Positions 17,084 to 24,867 of a stretch of 64,000 nt of DNA are shown piece after piece. Position 1 is the stretch's first letter. Every line of letters starts with the position of its first letter. The stretch is from JBPOJN01 sp052033505 (lineage in GTDB: Bacteria > UBA10199 > JACPAL01 > GCA-016699445): contig JBPOJN010000002.1 in the NCBI GenBank assembly GCA_052033505.1, positions 1 to 64,000 of the forward strand, given 5' to 3'. The translations under genes were made by a program, and so were the position numbers. The notes beneath the pieces are model-generated. The model was not told where the DNA came from. It worked only from the letters and a program-made list of their open reading frames with translations, and made no database searches.

Positions 17084-19627
17084 TTATCTTTGTTCCGGTA
17101 GCGTATGCACTGTACGGGACAGTGTCGTGCTGACCGTCGTGATGCCCCCGCCTTGGATGATGAGCTGTCCCGGGGTGCCGTTGTACAGAGGTGAGAAACG
17201 CACGGTCGCGGTCCGTCCGTCGGCGAGCGTGATTTCGACGCCGACCAAGCCTCCCGCGTCCGAAGCGGCAACCGAAGAGACGGAGTTATTGATCGAAAGC
17301 ACGTGCAGGTATTTGTTATCGCCGCCTGCGACCGTCTCGTCGAGGCGGTATCCGTCATCGTAATCCGAGGACGACGTGTGCCAGTTGAAGACGCTGGTCG
17401 TGACACCGCTCGTGGGCAGGATGCGGTCGACTTTCAAGGTGTTTACGTTTCCGGTGAAGGTCGCGCGCGTGCCTGCGACGGTGGGTTGTTTCGGCGAGTT
17501 CAATTGCCAAACCTGCTGCGTACCCGAAACAGAGTTCACGCGGTCGAAGACGACCACGACGTCGGGCTCGATGTAGACCATTTCTCTCTGCGCGGCCGTG
17601 ACTTGGGATGGATAGTTGTCGTCGCGGTATTGATAGATGGGGCTATTGTCGGTCGCAATGTGAAACCAGTTTTCACCGTTCGGCAATGCGCCTTGGGTCA
17701 CGGCCTGGACGGTCGATACGGCGCCTTCCCATTGCCGTACCGGCTGGCTGGGCATGTAGGGGGCATTGCTCGTGTGCACGATCTTGACTAAGTTGTGAAA
17801 GGGCGTTTCCTGGCCCAAGCCGGAATGGAAATTATAATTTTCGTCGTAAGCCAACCACTCGCCTTTATAAATCAGGAAAGAACCCTGGTCTTGGTGGGCA
17901 TGCGACTCGGTATAAGGACCGGCGGTGAACTGCACCCACGTCGCCGTCGTATCCCAGCTTGATCTCAAATAGGTCTGGCCGGTGCCCGAGGCGTAATAAG
18001 CGGTGTTCAATCCCGTCAGCGCGGCGGGCGTGACGAGGTTGTTATTCGCGTAAAGGAAATCATAAACGCGCATGAAGGAACTGCCCATCTCCGTTACCGA
18101 ACTGTGGTCAATCAGCCAGTAACCGCGCGGCGCCAAGACGGGATCGCTGCGCAGCAGGTAGGACAGCGTCTGGATGTAATGGCGGTGATAGTCGAAGAAC
18201 GCCGCCGTTTGATCGCGCGCGTGGTCACCGACTAATGAAATGCGGTTGCGCGTCGGGACGACCATGTGGATCATATTCAGGAGCGACGAGCGCGTGTGCG
18301 GCGTGAGCTGTGAAATGTCCTCGCCCGTCGAACTTTCCCAAACGTCGTAGAGTTCGAAGAGGTTCATCATTGCGGTGCCGTAACCCGCGCCTTCGCGGGA
18401 GCCGCCGCCGATCAAGTCGCTGTTGAAAGTAGGTACCAGTTGATTTTGGATTTTTTCATACCTGAATTTCGTGACCCATCCTTCGGCATCCGGGATTTCG
18501 TCCAAGGCGGCGAGGCCCAGCAGCATTGTGGCGCGCAAGAAAGAGTAGTAGTAATTGTTGACCGGATTGTCGATCGACCATCCGGACCAATGCAGAACAG
18601 GATCTTGTGGGTTTAATTGCGCCAGGTTGTGGGCTCCCCACGTCTCGTGCTCGTGATTCCAAACGTTCCAGACCGTTTGATTCGCATAGGCGAGCCACCG
18701 GGTTTTCATCGCCGACGTCAGGCTGGGATGGTCGAAGCACCAATCGTACACGAGCGCGATGTCTCCGATATAATGCCCTGTTTCCAAATAAGAATCGCCC
18801 GAAACTTCCGGCATGCTGCCGCGATCATTCGGGTCCAAAGTCGCTATGCGCGTCTCTTCCCCGGAAACGAATTGATCGAGGAGAGTGATCGCCTTCGCGC
18901 AATATTGGGCATCACCGGTCAATTGTCCTAGTAATGCGAATTGCCAGAGGCTGAATCCGCTGCTCTGCAAGTCGGTCCAGGTGGAACCCAGGCGGCTGTC
19001 GATGGCGCTTTTGAAGCGCGTCGCCACGGTGAGGTTGCTGCTCAGCATCGCCTGCAAGCGGGTTTTGTTGTCGTTGATATAAATGCGCGGATGATTATTG
19101 GCGAACGTGACGCCTACGTTGACGACGAGCGTGATGACGGCGGAGCGCGAGGAATTGTGCCGGCTCGTCGCGCGGATCACGACGTCGGTATTTTGGCTCA
19201 CGCTCGGTGCCGTATAGGTCACTGTGCCATTGGAATTGTTTTGTAGGCTGCCTCCGCCTGAGATGAGCGTCCAGTTGATGCCTGTATCGTAGGTGCCCGT
19301 GCCGAGTACGGCGGCCGTCAGGGTGGAATTTCCGCCAGGTGTCAGTGTGAGGGCGGAAGCGCTTAAGTTGACGCCCGTGACTTCGTCGAGATCCGCAGGG
19401 GTGCCGGTGCCGCCGGGGTTGTTCGTGTCATTATTATCCGTCGTATCTCCGGAGTCGGAACCTCCATTCGTATTTCCCGTCCCGTTTCCAGAATTGTTAT
19501 CGCCTCCCGAGTTGGAAGAGTCCGTGAAGTCGGAAAGACTCGGCACGATACAGCCCGAAAATGCCGCTAGAAAAAAAGACGAAGTTAAGACAAGAAACCA
19601 GGAACGAAATTTGGCGCGTTGCATCAT
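17084..19627 (-). CDS. Heparinase II/III-like lyase lipoprotein with Ig-like domain (paralogue B)
   Basis: An 847-residue lipoprotein (lipobox FSGC) with a Ser/Gly/Asn/Asp linker (to about 75), an Ig-like domain (about 82-170: GVNLSASALTLTPGGNSTLTA ... VTYTAPSVSQNTDVVIRATS), then the same toroid plus beta-sandwich enzyme as its neighbour. Shared blocks include NPVNNYYYSFLRATMLLGLAA, REGAGYGTAMMNL and ESHAHQDQGSF. The two genes lie in tandem, 75 bases apart on the same strand, and clearly arose by duplication; the Ig domain is the main difference and may serve surface display or glycan contact. The start is at 19627 or the adjacent ATG at 19624. Confidence 0.85.
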   Translation of the reverse strand: MMQRAKFRSWFLVLTSSFFLAAFSGCIVPSLSDFTDSSNSGGDNNSGNGTGNTNGGSDSGDTTDNNDTNNPGGTGTPADLDEVTGVNLSASALTLTPGGNSTLTAAVLGTGTYDTGINWTLISGGGSLQNNSNGTVTYTAPSVSQNTDVVIRATSRHNSSRSAVITLVVNVGVTFANNHPRIYINDNKTRLQAMLSSNLTVATRFKSAIDSRLGSTWTDLQSSGFSLWQFALLGQLTGDAQYCAKAITLLDQFVSGEETRIATLDPNDRGSMPEVSGDSYLETGHYIGDIALVYDWCFDHPSLTSAMKTRWLAYANQTVWNVWNHEHETWGAHNLAQLNPQDPVLHWSGWSIDNPVNNYYYSFLRATMLLGLAALDEIPDAEGWVTKFRYEKIQNQLVPTFNSDLIGGGSREGAGYGTAMMNLFELYDVWESSTGEDISQLTPHTRSSLLNMIHMVVPTRNRISLVGDHARDQTAAFFDYHRHYIQTLSYLLRSDPVLAPRGYWLIDHSSVTEMGSSFMRVYDFLYANNNLVTPAALTGLNTAYYASGTGQTYLRSSWDTTATWVQFTAGPYTESHAHQDQGSFLIYKGEWLAYDENYNFHSGLGQETPFHNLVKIVHTSNAPYMPSQPVRQWEGAVSTVQAVTQGALPNGENWFHIATDNSPIYQYRDDNYPSQVTAAQREMVYIEPDVVVVFDRVNSVSGTQQVWQLNSPKQPTVAGTRATFTGNVNTLKVDRILPTSGVTTSVFNWHTSSSDYDDGYRLDETVAGGDNKYLHVLSINNSVSSVAASDAGGLVGVEITLADGRTATVRFSPLYNGTPGQLIIQGGGITTVSTTLSRTVHTLPEQR

Positions 19628-19747
19628 AAGACATCCCCCGATGATGTGTGAAAGTGTAACAGGAAACTGAAGGGCCCCACAACATCGGGTTAAGTATTTG
19701 CCGTTATTTTTTTCGAAATGAGAAATATCGTATTATAAGATGAATAA

Positions 19748-20989
19748 ATGATTATAAATCATGAGGTTTTTACGGAAAAAAGAAAATTAATAAATGTATT
19801 AGCTGTTGGATTTATAGGACTTTTTGTCTTGTTGCAAAGCGTCTCTTGTCAAAGCGAAGCTAAGTCCACAGCCGGCGAAGTGGATCGGAACTTCGGCCAG
19901 GACGGCGTCGTCACGTTCGATGCGGGGTCGATGGAAGAGGTGGTGACATTTTCCGAAGGCGGAGTCGCGGCCCTGACGTTTGATGCCGTAGGTCCGTCGA
20001 CCTTCGTTTATACCGTCCGCAAATTCACTTCTCGCGGTGTGATCGATTCTGCCTACGGAGAAAAAGGCGCTGCCGTCGTGCGGAATTTCCGCGTCTTGCG
20101 TATGCGCGCGGCGCCGGATGGAAGCGTGGTGCTGGCAGCCCAGCGTTCGCGGACCGACGAGACGAAGTTCTTGATTCGCCTGACGCCTCAAGGATCTTAC
20201 GATTCTTCTTTCGGAAAAAACGGCGTGGTTGAGATCGTAGATTCGAAGGCGCTTTCTTTCGTGGATTTCGACCTGGGAAAAACGACGGGCGACGTCGTGG
20301 TGTTAGGGACGCGCGGCGGACCTGACGCGCTTAAGATCGTCGTCAAACGTTTCTCGTCTAAGGGCGCTCCCGATCTCTCGTGGAAAAACGGCGAGTCCGA
20401 CGTGGATTTTTCGAGGCCGGCTTGGGAATCCTTGAAAAAACCCGCTTGGATGGCGCCGGTGAGCTTGGCCTTAGACCCGTTGCTGGAACATATTTTCATC
20501 GGCGGCACGGTTTACATCGAAGCGCAGCCGCACATGGCGATCTTGAAACTCATGGCGTCGACCGGCGGCACGGGTTTGAGCGGCCACGGAGTTTCCGTCA
20601 CTCCTTTCGGTTCTTCGGGCCTGATTTGGGAAGGCGCGGGGGCGGTCGCGGATCTTTGGATTTCCCGACAGGATGAAAGCGTGCACGCCTTCGGCATCGA
20701 CACGAATCCCATGGATCGGTGGATCGCGCTCGATACCGTTTACGACCGCAAAGGCCAGTCGACGCAGAGAGAGCGCCGGGGATGGGGCATGGATTTCAAG
20801 AGCGCGTTCGCGCCCGATGGCCGGCTGATCTTGATAACGGACCGCGAGAAAGTTTCTTGGAAGGGTTTGGCTCAGCCGCTTTCGGTACCAGGCTTGCGCG
20901 CGATCGCCGCGACCGCGGACGGTAAGGTTATTTTAGCCGAGCAATCGGAGGGCGGTCAGCCGGTGCGTTTAAAGCGTTTGTCGTTGTGA
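19748..20989 (+). CDS. Delta-60 repeat lipoprotein
   Basis: A 413-residue lipoprotein (hydrophobic segment near 15-33, lipobox LQSVSC) containing delta-60 type repeats: VDRNFGQDGVVTFD, IDSAYGEKGAAVV, YDSSFGKNGVVEI, each followed by a strand pattern such as APDGSVVLAAQ. These repeats are expected to form a beta-propeller or solenoid. The family is common in Myxococcota-like genomes and has no established activity. It is transcribed away from the lyase paralogues and towards the next lipoprotein 43 bases downstream. Confidence 0.8.
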   Translation: MIINHEVFTEKRKLINVLAVGFIGLFVLLQSVSCQSEAKSTAGEVDRNFGQDGVVTFDAGSMEEVVTFSEGGVAALTFDAVGPSTFVYTVRKFTSRGVIDSAYGEKGAAVVRNFRVLRMRAAPDGSVVLAAQRSRTDETKFLIRLTPQGSYDSSFGKNGVVEIVDSKALSFVDFDLGKTTGDVVVLGTRGGPDALKIVVKRFSSKGAPDLSWKNGESDVDFSRPAWESLKKPAWMAPVSLALDPLLEHIFIGGTVYIEAQPHMAILKLMASTGGTGLSGHGVSVTPFGSSGLIWEGAGAVADLWISRQDESVHAFGIDTNPMDRWIALDTVYDRKGQSTQRERRGWGMDFKSAFAPDGRLILITDREKVSWKGLAQPLSVPGLRAIAATADGKVILAEQSEGGQPVRLKRLSL

Positions 20990-21032
20990 CGAGATCCGGG
21001 TAAAATCACCGTTCGATTTTAAAAGGAGGCCT

Positions 21033-22649
21033 ATGAGACATGCGATGCGTGCAGCGGCTGTTTTCTTTTGGGTGGCGGCTTTGATCGGATGCACCGTCGA
21101 GACGTCTCCGTCCGGAGGGACCACGGGAGGCGGCAACGCGGATGGTACGAACGGCGGGGGAACGCCGTCCGAAGGGGCCACCGGAGAGACACCCTCCGCG
21201 CCGACCGCGGCCAGTCCTGCGGCTTTAAGCTTCTCTGTGAGCTTAGTGCCGCAGTCGGGGATATCTGGCCAGGAAAGTGTTAATTTCGCGATCCCACTAC
21301 GCGAAGGATTGCTCACCGACGAAAATCGCATCCGCCTCCTGCAAAACGGTTCCGAGATCACCGCGTCGCGGCGTGGATTAGCGCGGCATCCGGACGGCTC
21401 GTGGATGAGCGTCCAGATCCAAGCTCTGGTCACGATTTCCGGAACCACGGTGCTGAGCGTCGAAGTCGATCAAGCGCCTTTGGTAAATTCTTCCAGCATG
21501 GTCGCCGTGAGCGGGACGCTGATCACGAACGGCACTTATGGTTATCAAGAACCGCGCGTTTGGGCCGTGTTGCCGGCCGCTTGGCTCGCCGATAGTGGTA
21601 TCTCCGGGCCCGCGCTGGCGCAGGCCGACGTTCCGGCGGCTCTCAATGCATGGCAGACTTTGTGCGACTATGACGCGTGGGACACGGCTCAATTTTTATC
21701 GGAATCCGCGAGCGGTATTTGGCTCTTCGACCGTCCGACGAGTTTCTATCGCGGGTACGCGATTACGGGCGCCCAAAGTCCTTTGATGTCGGCGTATCGC
21801 GAAACGTCCCTCTATCTGAACCGCATCTCGGGCACGGGAAGCGCAACACGGATCACGTTGCCCAACGTTTCCAACGGCGATTTGAAATATCATTACACGC
21901 AAGGTCTCGCGCTTCATTACCTGCTGACCGGCGACGACCGTTACCGTGAGGCCGCGGAGAATATTGCAATCCGTGCGCACGATCTCTGGACGGATCCCGG
22001 ATACGACGGAGGCGACGATTTCTGGACCGAGCGCCATGCGGGTTTCGGTTTGCTCGCCTACGAATGGGCCGCGCGCGTCTCGGACGACCGCGCGTCGACG
22101 TTCGTGGCTTGGAGCAATGAGGCGGTGACGGCCTACTTGGAGGCTCAGGAAGGTTTCCCTTCAGGCCAGACGCCCGCTTCTTGGCAGAATGGAAACACGA
22201 CCGCGCGTTGTTTTTCCCACACTGCGGACGCTCACGATGAGGATTACGGGACGACCGGATGCAGTCCTTGGATGTCCGGCATTTTGGCCGACGGTTTGGA
22301 AGCCTATGCGATCCGTGTCGGCGGGACCGCGGCCGACGCCGCGCGACGGAGTTTGGTGAAACTCGGACGCGCGATCGCCGAACATGGCCGCGATCCTTCG
22401 GGCAAACCTTATTACTGGATGGTAACGGGACAGGGTTCGGGGGAGGTGGATGATTTCGATGAACATTGGGGCGAGTCCGCTTACATTGTCGCGATGGCTT
22501 GGTATTACGGCGGTCGCTCTGACAGCGCTTTGAAGCAAGCGGCCGACGCGCTGGCCGCGGGATTTAAAAACAACGGCGAAGTAGGGCAGCTCCGGTCTTT
22601 CAATTGGCAATGCCGTTCCGCCGTGCAGACGCCGATCTATTTGAAGTAA
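21033..22649 (+). CDS. Putative polysaccharide-lyase-like lipoprotein (RIFT-barrel plus toroid)
   Basis: A 538-residue lipoprotein (lipobox LIGC; excellent AAAGGAGG site) with a Gly/Thr-rich linker. Residues about 65-160 (FAIPLREGLLTDENRIRLLQNG ... RHPDGSWMSVQIQALV) resemble the N-terminal RIFT-barrel domain of exo-rhamnogalacturonan-lyase-like (PcRGLX/YetA) proteins, where PDGS(I/W) is a hallmark. The C-terminal part has HYTQGLALHYLLTGDDRYREAAE, typical of an alpha/alpha toroid. Context beside two heparinase-like lyases supports glycan breakdown. The family assignment is from motif memory and is moderate; a non-catalytic binding role remains possible. Confidence 0.7.
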   Translation: MRHAMRAAAVFFWVAALIGCTVETSPSGGTTGGGNADGTNGGGTPSEGATGETPSAPTAASPAALSFSVSLVPQSGISGQESVNFAIPLREGLLTDENRIRLLQNGSEITASRRGLARHPDGSWMSVQIQALVTISGTTVLSVEVDQAPLVNSSSMVAVSGTLITNGTYGYQEPRVWAVLPAAWLADSGISGPALAQADVPAALNAWQTLCDYDAWDTAQFLSESASGIWLFDRPTSFYRGYAITGAQSPLMSAYRETSLYLNRISGTGSATRITLPNVSNGDLKYHYTQGLALHYLLTGDDRYREAAENIAIRAHDLWTDPGYDGGDDFWTERHAGFGLLAYEWAARVSDDRASTFVAWSNEAVTAYLEAQEGFPSGQTPASWQNGNTTARCFSHTADAHDEDYGTTGCSPWMSGILADGLEAYAIRVGGTAADAARRSLVKLGRAIAEHGRDPSGKPYYWMVTGQGSGEVDDFDEHWGESAYIVAMAWYYGGRSDSALKQAADALAAGFKNNGEVGQLRSFNWQCRSAVQTPIYLK

Positions 22650-22711
22650 GAAACCGAAAAATTCCTTTTTTTCGTCTCGACTTCCCTCTTTCGCGAATAT
22701 AGGTTTTTTGG

Positions 22712-23626
22712 ATGCAAAAAACGGAAAAAATCTGGCTGGACGGTAAAATGCTGCCTTGGGACGAGGCCAAGGTGCATGTCCTCACGCACACGCTCCACTA
22801 CGGTCTCGGCGTCTTCGAAGGCATTCGCGCTTATGAAGGGAAAAAAGGCACCGCGATCTTCCGCCTCAAGGAACACATCGACCGCCTCTATGACTCCGCT
22901 CATATCCTGATGATGGAAATTCCGTTCAAGCGCGAAGACATCATGGAAGCCTGCCGCGAAATTTTCCGCGTGAACAATCTCAAGCACGGGTATTTGCGAC
23001 CGCTCGCGTTCATGGGCGATGGCGAGATGGGATTGCATGCGATGAGTAATCCCATCCGCGTGATGATCGCCGCCTGGCCGTGGGGCACGTATCTCGGCGA
23101 CGAGGGCGTGAAAAAGGGCATCCGTCTGAAAGTCTCTTCGTTCTCGCGTCATCATGTGAATTCGACTTTGAATAAAGCCAAGACGTCCGCGAACTATGTG
23201 AACTCGATCCTCGCCAAGCGCGAAGCTCTGAAAGCGGGATACGACGAAGCGATTCTGCTCGATACGGATGGGTACATCGCCGAAGCGACCGGAGAGAATG
23301 TCTTTCTCGTGAAGAACGGCACGGTTTATACGACGCCCACCGGCGCCTCGATCTTGGACGGTATCACGCGCGCCTCTATCATCCGTATTTTGAAGGATTT
23401 GAACATTCCCGTCGTCGAGCAGAAATTCACGCGCGACGAAGTCTATCTCGCCGATGAAATGTTTTTGACCGGCACCGCCGCGGAAATCACACCCGTGCGC
23501 GAGATGGACGATCGCAAGATCGGAGAAGGCAAGCCGGGACCGATCACGCAGAAGGTGAAAGATATTTATTTCGCGGCCGTGCGCGGGGAGAATGACGCCT
23601 ACAAAGGATGGTTAGACTACGTTTGA
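22712..23626 (+). CDS. ilvE: Branched-chain amino acid aminotransferase
   Basis: A PLP-dependent fold-type IV transaminase that interconverts branched-chain amino acids and their 2-oxo acids with 2-oxoglutarate as acceptor. The 304-residue protein has the usual family length and signatures: HYGLGVFEGIRAY near residue 31, the PLP-binding Lys in NKAKTSANYVNS near 155, EATGENVFLVKNG near 193, TGASILDGITRASII near 210 and the FLTGTAAEITPVR block near 257. Its stop overlaps the start of the next gene (TGATG), so the MFS transporter is translationally coupled. Confidence 0.95.
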   Translation: MQKTEKIWLDGKMLPWDEAKVHVLTHTLHYGLGVFEGIRAYEGKKGTAIFRLKEHIDRLYDSAHILMMEIPFKREDIMEACREIFRVNNLKHGYLRPLAFMGDGEMGLHAMSNPIRVMIAAWPWGTYLGDEGVKKGIRLKVSSFSRHHVNSTLNKAKTSANYVNSILAKREALKAGYDEAILLDTDGYIAEATGENVFLVKNGTVYTTPTGASILDGITRASIIRILKDLNIPVVEQKFTRDEVYLADEMFLTGTAAEITPVREMDDRKIGEGKPGPITQKVKDIYFAAVRGENDAYKGWLDYV

Positions 23627-24867
23627 TGAACGCGATTTTTCCGCCCGCAGGCTCCATTTTCCGTCTCCGCGACTTCCGATACTTTCTCATCGCAAGATTC
23701 CTTTCGATCTTGGGCCATCACATGATGATCATCGTGCTGTCGCAGGCGATCTACGACAAGACGCACGACCCCATTCACCTGGGCTACATCGGCCTCGCGA
23801 CATTTTTGCCGAAATTCCTTTTTACGTTACCCGCCGGCCACGTGGCTGACCGTTTCGACCGGCAAAAAGTCGTGATGGTCTGCCGCGCCCTGGAGGCGAT
23901 CTTCAGCCTTTCGATCGCGGTCGCGTGCTTTTGGAACCTCGAGCCCCTGATACTTACTTACGCACTCCTGTTGGTCTTGGGCATCGCCTACGCCTTCGAC
24001 GGACCCGCGACGCAAGCGATCATCACGCAGCTCGTCCCGACCGACCGGTTCGCAAAAGCCGTTTCGTGGAACATGATCATCTTCCACACCGGAATGATCT
24101 TAGGCCCGGTCTTGGGCGGTTGGATCTTCGCTTTGGGCCACGGTCCTTTTTGGGCCGTGTTTTCCGTTTTCGTCCTACGCATGGTTTCGACGTTTCTAGT
24201 CTCGCGTGTGCCGTCAAAAAAAGATCACATCGTGAAATCCGAAATCAGTTGGGAGAGCGCCATGGCGGGCGTGCGTTACGTCTTGAACCATCGCATCATC
24301 TTGGGCGCTATTTCCTTGGATCTTTTCGCCGTGCTCTTGGGCGGTGCTACGTCTCTGATGCCGATTTTCGCCAATGACATTTTAAAAATCGGTCCCAGCG
24401 GTTTGGGCATCCTGCGCACCGCACCGGCCGTGGGCTCGGGTCTCATGGCGATCCTCATGATCTGGATGCCGCCGATGCGCCGCGCGGGCCGCGCGGTTTT
24501 TTTAAGCGTCGCGATCTTCGGGCTCGCGACGATCGGGTTCGGCGTCTCCACGCACCTCTACCTCTCGCTCTTCCTGCTCTTCGTCATGGGCGCCGCCGAC
24601 ATGATCAGCGTGATGGTGAGGCAGACCCTCGTACAAGTCGAGACGCCGCCTCAGATGCGTGGCCGCGTGAGCGCGGTGAATTTAATTTTCATCGGGGCGT
24701 CGAACGAGCTGGGCGAATTCGAATCCGGCCTCACCGCGAAGTGGTTCGGCACCGTCCCCGCCGTCGTGATCGGTGGTACGGGGACGATGCTGGTCGCGGG
24801 GCTTTGGGCGAAGTTGTTTCCGGGTCTTCGAAAGTTTGGGCCCTTAGAAAAAACGAAGCATGCCTAA
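23626..24867 (+). CDS. MFS transporter (EntS-like/MFS_3)
   Basis: A 413-residue membrane protein with about 12 hydrophobic segments. The loop motif GHVADRFDRQKVVMVCR between helices 2 and 3 is the MFS signature, and QALIITQLVP-like and GRVSAVNLIFIGASNELGEFESG segments resemble the enterobactin-exporter-like (MFS_3) subgroup. The start at 23626 is chosen because it overlaps the ilvE stop; an in-frame ATG at 23608 inside ilvE is the alternative. Coupling with ilvE suggests export of an amino-acid-derived compound, but the substrate is unknown. It converges on the next gene with a 4-base overlap. Confidence 0.85.
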   Translation: MNAIFPPAGSIFRLRDFRYFLIARFLSILGHHMMIIVLSQAIYDKTHDPIHLGYIGLATFLPKFLFTLPAGHVADRFDRQKVVMVCRALEAIFSLSIAVACFWNLEPLILTYALLLVLGIAYAFDGPATQAIITQLVPTDRFAKAVSWNMIIFHTGMILGPVLGGWIFALGHGPFWAVFSVFVLRMVSTFLVSRVPSKKDHIVKSEISWESAMAGVRYVLNHRIILGAISLDLFAVLLGGATSLMPIFANDILKIGPSGLGILRTAPAVGSGLMAILMIWMPPMRRAGRAVFLSVAIFGLATIGFGVSTHLYLSLFLLFVMGAADMISVMVRQTLVQVETPPQMRGRVSAVNLIFIGASNELGEFESGLTAKWFGTVPAVVIGGTGTMLVAGLWAKLFPGLRKFGPLEKTKHA

